12,724 bases of DNA from Natrialbaceae archaeon Tc-Br11_E2g1 (GTDB lineage: Archaea; Halobacteriota; Halobacteria; Halobacteriales; Natrialbaceae), in contig LKNC01000056.1 of NCBI GenBank assembly GCA_001564255.1, forward strand, positions 1 to 12,724, in the 5' to 3' direction. Of the stretch, positions 6,700-12,376 are shown in pieces. Made by a program: the position numbers and the translations under genes. Each line of letters begins with the position of its first letter. Position 1 is the stretch's first letter. The notes beneath the pieces are model-generated. The model was not told the DNA's origin. It did not search any database and worked only from the letters and a program-made list of their open reading frames with translations.

Positions 6700-7916
6700 C
6701 CGCTATCACCACCACGGTCGGCAGAAGCTCGAGGATCCGTCCCGGTCTCGAGGCGGGTCGGCGTCGTATCGAGGGCCGCCGTCGACGGGTCGGGGTCCGC
6801 AGGCGGGGTGAGCCAGGCGCGGAGGTCCCGGACGTTCACGTCGATCCTGGCCGGCGGAACGCAGATCGCCGCGAGCGATCGAACCAGTGACTCGCCGGGA
6901 GTCGTCACGGCGTAGTGGAGCTCTCGCAGGGGGAAAACGAGTTCGTAGCTGTCGGCCGGCCGACGGCCGGGCCGCCAGGGGAGGTCGAGCGTCTCGGCGA
7001 CCATCGTCGAGACGAACCGGTATCCAGCCCGGCTGGCGAGGGCGTAGGAGGCCCACAGCTTCGGGTTCACTTCCATCAACACGTAGCACCCGTCCGGCCG
7101 TCTGACGTACTCGACGAGAGCAGGGCCGTTCCACCCGAGCGCAGAGAGCAACGAGACACTCGCCGCCTCGAGGTCGCGGTCCTCGATGAGGCGAACGCGG
7201 GTTCCGCTGCCGCCCTGGCGGGGCACGGATCGACACTCCTCGTGGGTGTAACTCATCGTCGGTGAGCCGTCGGTAAAGAGGAGCCCACAGGCGTAGGTCC
7301 GGTCGCCGGGTACACACTCTTGGACCAGCACCTCGTCGTCTTCGGCCCGACTCGCCAGGTCGTCGTAGGTCTCCCAAAACGTCGACACCTCCTCGACCCG
7401 GGCGGTGACGCCGCCGCCACACTCGTAGCGCGCTTTCAGGAACAGCGGGAACGGCAACCGGTCGAGCCCCCCGGGTCGGCCCCGGCTCTCGAGGTCGTCG
7501 ACGACCTCGGTGTACTCCACAGGCGTGGCGATATCGAGGTCGTCGGCGACCGACAGCGTCTCGCGTTTGTCGACGGCACTCGAGAGCGCCCTCGAGGGGG
7601 GCAGACACGTCTGGACGTCCGCCGGCAGCCGGTCGTCGATCGAATCGAGCGCAGCTACCGACCGGTAGCCGACCGGGACGACGACGTCCGGCCGGTAGGT
7701 TTCGATCGCGTCGAGGAGGTGCCGGGGATAGGCGTCGTGGGCCGCGGGGACGGTCGTCACGCCGACGTCACAGTGTCTCGAGCGGGGGAGCCGACTTCGG
7801 TCGCTCGTGCCGACGCCGACGATCGTCGCCTCGAGGTCCCGGGAGAGTTCCGTCGCGACCTGCAAGGCGTTGTCGTGGTCGCCGTCGAGGACCATCACAC
7901 ACACCGTGGGGGTCAT
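6696..7916 (-). CDS. ATP-grasp carboxylate ligase of polysaccharide-cluster type
   Basis: ATP-grasp enzymes activate a carboxylate as acyl-phosphate and join it to an amine or other nucleophile. The 406-residue protein has a pre-ATP-grasp Rossmann-like domain (4-110, with D-V-V-V-P-V-G at 77-83), ATP-contacting lysines K117 (V-D-K-R-E-T) and K161 (F-L-K-A-R-Y), the hinge V-L-V-Q-E-C-V-P-G (196-204), a G-G-S-G-T-R loop (235-240) and the metal-binding M-E-V-N-P-K-L-W (281-288). The combination resembles ATP-grasp proteins of exopolysaccharide and glycan clusters. Residues about 371-406 are a Pro/Asp/Thr-rich tail. I chose the ATG at 7916, where the fold begins. An in-frame ATG at 8018 would add 34 Arg/Gly-rich residues and lies near a TATA-like element, so it remains possible. 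The stop overlaps the toroid start. The substrate is unknown. Confidence 0.85.
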   Translation of the reverse strand: MTPTVCVMVLDGDHDNALQVATELSRDLEATIVGVGTSDRSRLPRSRHCDVGVTTVPAAHDAYPRHLLDAIETYRPDVVVPVGYRSVAALDSIDDRLPADVQTCLPPSRALSSAVDKRETLSVADDLDIATPVEYTEVVDDLESRGRPGGLDRLPFPLFLKARYECGGGVTARVEEVSTFWETYDDLASRAEDDEVLVQECVPGDRTYACGLLFTDGSPTMSYTHEECRSVPRQGGSGTRVRLIEDRDLEAASVSLLSALGWNGPALVEYVRRPDGCYVLMEVNPKLWASYALASRAGYRFVSTMVAETLDLPWRPGRRPADSYELVFPLRELHYAVTTPGESLVRSLAAICVPPARIDVNVRDLRAWLTPPADPDPSTAALDTTPTRLETGTDPRASADRGGDSG

Positions 7917-8036
7917 GACCGACTCACCGGCGACGTCCGCTCCCGTCTCTGGATCCGTTCGATCTCTCCCCGTCCGACGCTCGTGGCCATGTCTTCGCGG
8001 GAGTCCTCGAGGGGTCATTGTAATGGTTTTGTTGCT

Positions 8037-8045
8037 GATATTTTT
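8037..8045 (-). promoter_or_regulatory. TATA-like element of the ATP-grasp/toroid operon
   Basis: The coding strand reads AAAAATATC, the best TATA-like tract in the window. A transcript would start near 8012-8018. That means either a leaderless message from the in-frame ATG at 8018 or a leader of about 100 bases before the ATG at 7916. Confidence 0.55.
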
Positions 8046-8063
8046 CGGAAAGTACAGCGTTCT

Positions 8064-8089
8064 ATCGTGAACGTAGACAGCTTCACGAT
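8064..8089. repeat. Perfect 8-base inverted repeat, operator-like
   Basis: ATCGTGAA (8064-8071) and TTCACGAT (8082-8089) are exact inverted copies with a 10-base spacer. The arms lie just upstream of the ATP-grasp TATA-like tract on the minus strand. Centre-to-centre arm spacing of 18 bases is somewhat under two helical turns. A dimeric regulator site is plausible, but the sequence alone does not show binding. Confidence 0.45.
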
Positions 8090-8129
8090 CCGCTTACACC
8101 AACGGGTTTCACACTCTCCGGACACGGTT

Positions 8130-8140
8130 ACTGTCACAGT
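8130..8140. repeat. 11-base palindrome ACTGT-C-ACAGT
   Basis: Two perfect 5-base arms flank a single C, and an outer pair GACAC (8121-8125) and GTGTC (8148-8152) brackets it almost concentrically. It lies in the A/T-richer half of the divergent region, about 45 bases from the larger inverted repeat. It is a candidate second operator; short palindromes can also arise by chance. Confidence 0.3.
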
Positions 8141-8283
8141 TTTGTTTGTGTCTGCCAGGCGGCACGTGTGGGGGTCGACACCCGCCCACCGACGGGGAGA
8201 CGGTCGGCGTCACTCGAGGGCGGAAACGACACGTTACCCGGATACGGGGTCTCCGGGGGCCCAGACGCCGGTAGAAACCGGCC

Positions 8284-8291
8284 GATTACAA
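8284..8291 (+). promoter_or_regulatory. Weak TATA-like element before the FemAB-type gene
   Basis: GATTACAA is the only A/T-rich tract close upstream of the ATG at 8365. It would imply a leader of about 50 bases. No better element lies at the leaderless distance, so the true promoter is uncertain. Confidence 0.25.
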
Positions 8292-8364
8292 AGCCGCTCT
8301 CGAGCGAGCGCGGCTGTATGGAACGCCCAACGAGAACCGACCGTCGCCCCCTCGAGTGGGGACC

Positions 8365-9375
8365 ATGAGCGTCGACGTCCGCCTCGCGACCGACGCGGAC
8401 CGAACCCGGTGGAACGAGTACGTCGAGCGGTCGCCACACGGAACCGTCTTCCACGAACTCGCGGTCCTCGAGGTACTGGCCGACCACGCCGACGCCACCC
8501 TCTACCCACTGGTCGGCTTCAAAGGACAGGAGCCGGTCGGACTGTTCCCCGTGTTCGAACTCGAGAAACGGTTCGTGACGACGGTGTTCTCACCGCCACC
8601 GCACCTCCGGGTGCCGTACCTGGGCCCGGCTTTCCTCAATCTCGGGAAACTGAAACAACGAAAACGCGAACGCCGCCGGGAACGGTTCGTCGAGGCGTGT
8701 CTCGAGTGGACCGAGACGGAACTGGCCCCGCGGTACGCCCACCTCCGCACGGGACCCCGTGTCGTGGACGCGAGACCCTTCGCGTGGAACGGCTACGAGG
8801 CGACCCCGGAGTACACCTACGTCGTTGGCCTCTCGCCGGGGAAAGACGCTCTGCTCACCTCGTTCAGCAGCGACGCCAGACGGAACGTGACGAACGCACC
8901 CGAGGGGGCCTACGAGATCGACGTCGGTGGACCGGACGCGGTTCGACAGGTCACACAGCAGGTCCGCCACCGGTATGAGTCTCAGGGTCTCCGGTTCGAC
9001 CCGACCGACGAGTTCGTCCTCGACCTCCACGAGGCGGCCGAAGAGGGACGACTGCGCCCGTACACCTGCCGCGTCGACGGTGAGTTCGTCGGCGGAATCC
9101 TAGCGCTCGAGTGCGGCGACACCGTCTCCCGATGGATGGGCGGGGTTCGCACCGACGCCGACGTCGACGTACCCACGAACGACCTCCTCGACTGGGCGGT
9201 CATCGCCGACGGCGTCGACCGTGGCCTCTCGAGATACGATCTCGTGGGGGCGGACAATCCCCGGATCAACCGCTATAAGTCGAAGTTCAACCCGGAACTC
9301 GAGGCCTACTACGGTCTCGAGTACGGCTCGTGGGGGATGAAGACGATTGCCCACCTGTACAACTCGGTGAAGTAG
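8365..9375 (+). CDS. FemAB-related GNAT-fold transferase
   Basis: This 336-residue protein has the double-GNAT layout of FemAB/FemX and BioF2-like acyltransferases (PF13480 type). The N-terminal half opens with R-W-N-E-Y-V-E-R-S-P-H-G-T-V-F-H (15-30). A basic helix (95-108) rich in Lys/Arg follows, where FemX proteins hold substrate or tRNA. The C-terminal half contains R-V-D-G-E-F-V-G-G-I-L-A-L (236-248) and the closing Y-D-L-V-G-A-D-N-P and Y-K-S-K-F-N-P blocks (291-310). In bacteria the family adds amino acids from aminoacyl-tRNA to lipid II. Haloarchaea have no peptidoglycan, so the acceptor must be something else, and members are usual in glycan and exopolysaccharide loci. I use the ATG at 8365 rather than the GTG at 8356, since the fold begins at residue 3. 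It is cytosolic, with no membrane segment. The acyl donor is unknown. Confidence 0.85.
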   Translation: MSVDVRLATDADRTRWNEYVERSPHGTVFHELAVLEVLADHADATLYPLVGFKGQEPVGLFPVFELEKRFVTTVFSPPPHLRVPYLGPAFLNLGKLKQRKRERRRERFVEACLEWTETELAPRYAHLRTGPRVVDARPFAWNGYEATPEYTYVVGLSPGKDALLTSFSSDARRNVTNAPEGAYEIDVGGPDAVRQVTQQVRHRYESQGLRFDPTDEFVLDLHEAAEEGRLRPYTCRVDGEFVGGILALECGDTVSRWMGGVRTDADVDVPTNDLLDWAVIADGVDRGLSRYDLVGADNPRINRYKSKFNPELEAYYGLEYGSWGMKTIAHLYNSVK

Positions 9376-9398
9376 CTCCGTTCCGGACGGTAACACCG

Positions 9399-9406
9399 TC
9401 CTTAAC
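9399..9406 (+). promoter_or_regulatory. TATA-like element of the phosphatase-superfamily gene
   Basis: TCCTTAAC lies 29-36 bases before the ATG at 9435, inside the 59-base gap after the FemAB-type gene. The spacing suits an almost leaderless transcript. The gene therefore may have its own promoter as well as readthrough from upstream. Confidence 0.45.
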
Positions 9407-9434
9407 GAAGAACGGGGCAGTGGAGCCTCCGTCG

Positions 9435-11042
9435 ATGGACGAACGTACGGAGCTCCGGACGCTTCTCGTCGGTATCGACGCCGCCTGTGAGCAGGTCCTC
9501 GATCCGCTGTTCGACGACGACGAGTTGCCGACGCTCGCCGGGATAGTCGAAGACGGAACGAGTGGCCCCCTCGAGTCACAGATCCCACCCTGGACGGCGA
9601 GCGCCTGGCCCTCGATGTACACGGGGATGAACCCCGGAAAACACGGCGTCTTTAGCTTCCTCACCTTCGAGGGCTACGACTGGGACGTCGTAAACGCCAC
9701 GGACGTCCGCGAACGGGCGATCTGGGAACTGCTCTCCGAACAGGGGCTCTCGAGTGTCGTGGTCAACGTGCCCGTCACCCACCCGCCACGGGCGTTCGAC
9801 GGCGCGTTGCTCCCCGGCTACACCGCCCCGGAGGACCCCGACTGTCACCCCGACGGACTCCTCGCGGACGTCCGGGAGGAAATCGGGGAGTACCGCGTCT
9901 ACCCCGAGAACGGGAAGCTCGCCGACACCTACCGTGACTGCGTGCGAACCCGCGGGGCGGCCTTCCGGTATCTCGCCGACCGGTTCGAACCCGACTTCGG
10001 TTTCCTGCAGTTCCAGGCGACCGACTCGATCTTCCATCGCCGACCCGATGACGAGGCGGCGATCCGGACGATCTACCGCGAGGTCGACCGACAGCTCGAG
10101 GCCACCCTCGAGGCCTGCGGTCCCGACACCGTCGTCGTCGCCAGTGACCACGGCATGGGCCCCTACGCGGGCTATGAGTTCCGGATCAACGACTTTCTCC
10201 ACGACGCGGGCTACGTCGAAACCGCCCGCGGCGGGGAGGGAATGCCCACCTGGGCGACGATCCGCGACGGGACCCTCAAGGAGGGCGAGGAACCGACCCG
10301 ATCGGACCCGGGCACACTCGAGCGGGCGATGGCCGTCGCTGCGGCCGTCGGCCTGACGAGCCAGCGCGTCGGGGCCGCCCTCGAACGGGTCGGCCTCGCC
10401 GAGTTCGTCGCGGACGTGGTCCCCGCGGACGTCGTCCAGGCCGGTGCCACCCGGGTCGACTTCCCCGACTCCGTGGCCTCCGTCCGCTCGCGGATCGAAC
10501 TCGGCGTCCGGATCAACCTCGAGGGCAGGGACCCCGAAGGGGTCGTCCCACCCTCGGAATACGAGTCCGTCCGGGCGGCCCTGATCGACGCCCTCCGCGA
10601 CGTCACTACCCCCGACGGCGAACCCGTCTTCGCCGACGTCGCCCCCCGCGAGGCGTACTTCCACGGCCCCGAGAGCGACCGCGCCGTCGACGTCGTCACC
10701 GTCCCCGCCGACTTCGAGCACTTCCTCTCGGCCTCGCTGCGCGGCGAGCAGTTCGGCCCGCCCAGCGAGCCCTGGAACCACAAACTCGAGGGGGTCGTCG
10801 CCGCCGCCGGCGAGGGCGTCGACCCCGAGGGCGACCTCGAGGACGCCCACCTCTTCGACGTCGCCCCCACGGTGCTGGCGACCCTCGACGTCCCCGCCGA
10901 CGAGCGGATGGACGGCTCGGTGCTCGACTGTGTCGAGGGCGCTGGACGGCGGGAGTACCCGCGACTTGCGGCCGAGGAGTCGGTCGAGACCGCCGACGAA
11001 ACCGTCGAACGGCGACTGGCGGATCTGGGCTACCTCGAGTGA
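9435..11042 (+). CDS. Alkaline-phosphatase-superfamily phosphodiesterase/pyrophosphatase-like hydrolase
   Basis: This 535-residue protein has the metal site of the type I phosphodiesterase/nucleotide pyrophosphatase branch. Visible elements are D15 in L-L-V-G-I-D, nucleophile candidate T54 in P-P-W-T-A-S-A-W-P followed by Y-T-G-M-N-P-G-K-H-G (62-71), D197 with H201 (D-S-I-F-H), D238-H239-G-M, and H449 (W-N-H-K-L-E-G). Near the end, L-F-D-V-A-P-T-V-L (473-481) and M-D-G (492-494) are typical of the family. Members split phosphate mono- or diesters or transfer phospho-groups; haloarchaeal copies often sit in polysaccharide loci. Residues about 255-345 form an extra, less recognisable insert. 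There is no signal peptide, so the site is probably cytosolic. The ATG at 9435 follows the TATA-like element, and the 35 codons upstream in frame lack family character. The substrate is inferred only from context. Confidence 0.88.
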   Translation: MDERTELRTLLVGIDAACEQVLDPLFDDDELPTLAGIVEDGTSGPLESQIPPWTASAWPSMYTGMNPGKHGVFSFLTFEGYDWDVVNATDVRERAIWELLSEQGLSSVVVNVPVTHPPRAFDGALLPGYTAPEDPDCHPDGLLADVREEIGEYRVYPENGKLADTYRDCVRTRGAAFRYLADRFEPDFGFLQFQATDSIFHRRPDDEAAIRTIYREVDRQLEATLEACGPDTVVVASDHGMGPYAGYEFRINDFLHDAGYVETARGGEGMPTWATIRDGTLKEGEEPTRSDPGTLERAMAVAAAVGLTSQRVGAALERVGLAEFVADVVPADVVQAGATRVDFPDSVASVRSRIELGVRINLEGRDPEGVVPPSEYESVRAALIDALRDVTTPDGEPVFADVAPREAYFHGPESDRAVDVVTVPADFEHFLSASLRGEQFGPPSEPWNHKLEGVVAAAGEGVDPEGDLEDAHLFDVAPTVLATLDVPADERMDGSVLDCVEGAGRREYPRLAAEESVETADETVERRLADLGYLE

Positions 11043-11106
11043 TCGGGGACGAGGCAGCGGTCCCCACCCGAGGGCGGGGCCCGATCGGTACGTCGGCGAG
11101 ACCGAC
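11041..11106. repeat. GC-rich overlapping hairpins at the phosphatase-type gene stop codon
   Basis: GGGGAC (11045-11050) pairs with GTCCCC (11060-11065). The overlapping GATCGGG (11041-11047) pairs instead with CCCGATC (11080-11086). GTCGG (11092-11096) pairs with CCGAC (11102-11106). The first two stems share bases and so exclude each other. They start within the stop codon. Transcript-end structure is likely, but no T-run follows, and such stems are frequent by chance in G+C-rich DNA. Confidence 0.3.
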
Positions 11107-11142
11107 CCGCCCTGTGGCCTCGGCGACGCCCGCCGCCGGGTC

Positions 11143-11177
11143 CAGTCTCACGCTCTCGAGTAACGACGATGAGACTG
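11143..11177. repeat. Perfect 8-base inverted repeat before the zinc-finger gene
   Basis: CAGTCTCA (11143-11150) and TGAGACTG (11170-11177) are exact inverted copies with a 19-base spacer, about 135-170 bases before the ATG at 11312. It is too far from the TATA-like element for a simple repressor site. The rest of the 269-base gap (11043-11311) shows no convincing gene. Confidence 0.35.
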
Positions 11178-11281
11178 ACTTTCGTTCCATACCGGCGTGT
11201 GTTCGCGACGCCACCAAACGGTTTCTCGGATTCGAGTGTGGGGGATGGGCACGTCGTCGTCCGCACCATCACCTCCCCTAC

Positions 11282-11290
11282 CTTGATTTT
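11282..11290 (+). promoter_or_regulatory. TATA-like element of the zinc-finger gene
   Basis: CTTGATTTT is centred about 26 bases before the ATG at 11312, the leaderless haloarchaeal spacing. It also selects this ATG over the much longer open frame that begins at 11039. Confidence 0.5.
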
Positions 11291-11311
11291 CCCGCCGATC
11301 CCAGTAGCCGT

Positions 11312-12289
11312 ATGGCCTACGAGTGTGATGACTGCGGGAAACGCTTCGAGACGCTCTCGTCGCGTCGGCTGCACGACTGTCCCGGCGAGGACGCCAACGA
11401 CGAGGGGTCGATCGGTAGCGACTGGTTCGAAGACCGCGGCCGAAAGCGCCGCCGAGAACGCGAGCGGATGGCCGCACGCGTCGTCGACGACGAGTTCGAG
11501 GAGTTACTCGAGCGCCCACGAGTACCCGACCCGGGCGCCGCCGTCACGGCCCTGGCTCGGTACGAGCGCGAACTCGAGGCCGCGCTGGAACGCAACGACG
11601 GCGGAGAGTCCTACCGCGCCGTCTTCTGGACGTACTACCAACCAGTTGTCGAGTCCATCGACGCCATCACTCGGGAAGACGGCTGGCCGTTCCTCCTCGA
11701 CGTCGCCGGAGCGTACGACCACCGCGAGGACGGAGAACTCTCGAACGTGACCGCGGTCGTCGCCAACGTCGTCGCCCGGGGCGTGATCCGCGCTCGTCTC
11801 ACCGAGGGCGTCGACGCGATTCCCGTCGAAGCCCTGACCTACCTCGGATCGATCCCGACGTTCGACGATGGCTCGTTCGAAGGCGCTTGGGAAGAGTCCC
11901 AGCACGTCGGCTGGGCGATCGGTCATCCCGAGTACTCGCTGGAGGAGACCATCCTCGAGGCCGTCGAGGACGACGACATCTGGGCAGGGGCGGCCACGTT
12001 CAGGGCACTCCACGCCGACCAGGAAGCTGCAGCGCCGCTTTACGCCGAAGTCATCCGGCGCGCCGACGACGTCGGATTCGTGCTCGATCGACTCGCACAT
12101 CTCGAGGGAATACCCGACTGGAGCGTGTTCCCGCGTGGCTGGGACGTTGACGCCGAATTCGACCGGGACTTCACCCTCTCACTCGAGGAGTCAACCGAGA
12201 ATCAGCTCCGGGAGGCGATCACCGAAATCGGATACGACGAACACCTGCCCGAGGACTGGACGCTCGAGGACCTCGAACTCCGGTGGTGA
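11312..12289 (+). CDS. Protein with N-terminal C2HC zinc finger, remainder unassigned
   Basis: The 325-residue protein opens with a single zinc-finger-like module, C5-D-D-C8 and H21-D-C23, with the F and L spacing of a C2H2-type finger (last ligand Cys). A highly basic, probably helical stretch follows (42-56, rich in Arg/Lys), suited to nucleic-acid contact. Then comes a long acidic, mostly helical region (about 60-325) with W-T-Y-Y-Q-P (106-111), W-A-I-G-H-P-E-Y (201-208) and a Glu/Leu-rich end. I recognise no family for this part; helical repeats are possible. There are no membrane segments. The ATG at 11312 is fixed by the TATA-like element and by the finger starting at residue 4. The RNA-ligase-family gene begins 87 bases downstream on the same strand, so a nucleic-acid-related role is an inference from finger, basic helix and neighbour. 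Confidence 0.7.
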   Translation: MAYECDDCGKRFETLSSRRLHDCPGEDANDEGSIGSDWFEDRGRKRRRERERMAARVVDDEFEELLERPRVPDPGAAVTALARYERELEAALERNDGGESYRAVFWTYYQPVVESIDAITREDGWPFLLDVAGAYDHREDGELSNVTAVVANVVARGVIRARLTEGVDAIPVEALTYLGSIPTFDDGSFEGAWEESQHVGWAIGHPEYSLEETILEAVEDDDIWAGAATFRALHADQEAAAPLYAEVIRRADDVGFVLDRLAHLEGIPDWSVFPRGWDVDAEFDRDFTLSLEESTENQLREAITEIGYDEHLPEDWTLEDLELRW

Positions 12290-12334
12290 TAGCACTGCTT
12301 TGATGCTTTTGGAGGAGAACGTCGTACGCAACTC

Positions 12335-12347
12335 GAGACCGGGTCTC
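12335..12347. repeat. 13-base palindrome before the RNA-ligase-family gene
   Basis: GAGACC (12335-12340) and GGTCTC (12342-12347) are perfect arms around one G, lying 30-42 bases before the ATG at 12377, where the TATA region of a leaderless promoter would sit. No A/T-rich box is visible there. An operator overlapping the promoter, or a hairpin in a transcript from the upstream gene, are both possible. Confidence 0.35.
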
Positions 12348-12376
12348 TTCGCCGCTCGAGGCGATACTCACCACGA

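Larger units (their letters stand above)
7917..8364. other. Divergent intergenic region with promoters and dyads
   Basis: These 448 bases separate the ATP-grasp start (minus) from the FemAB-type start (plus). I see no convincing gene; the open frames crossing it are Arg/Pro-rich shadows. The segment about 8019-8150 is clearly richer in A+T than its surroundings and contains a minus-strand TATA-like tract (8037-8045), a perfect 8-base inverted repeat (8064-8089) and an 11-base palindrome (8130-8140). The right part (8160-8364) returns to high G+C, with one GCCGG/CCGGC hairpin (8267-8282) and a weak TATA-like tract at 8284-8291. If the ligase starts at 8018, its first 34 codons fill 7917-8018. 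Confidence 0.6.

Noticed and set aside
5458..6915. Plus-strand open frame of 485 codons
   Set aside because: It is antisense to the toroid gene, whose loop motifs and ATGA overlap with the ligase support the minus strand. The product shows no family features.
8019..8364. Small protein or stable RNA gene in the divergent gap
   Set aside because: The open frames are short or Arg/Pro-rich, there is no tRNA-like cloverleaf or other known RNA signature, and the A/T-rich part is better explained as promoter DNA.
7320..8978. Plus-strand open frame of 552 codons across the divergent region
   Set aside because: It overlaps the ATP-grasp gene antisense and the FemAB-type gene in another frame, and is Arg/Pro-rich with no recognisable domain.
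9576..10850. Minus-strand open frame of 424 codons
   Set aside because: It is antisense to the phosphatase-superfamily gene, which has a complete set of metal-site motifs.
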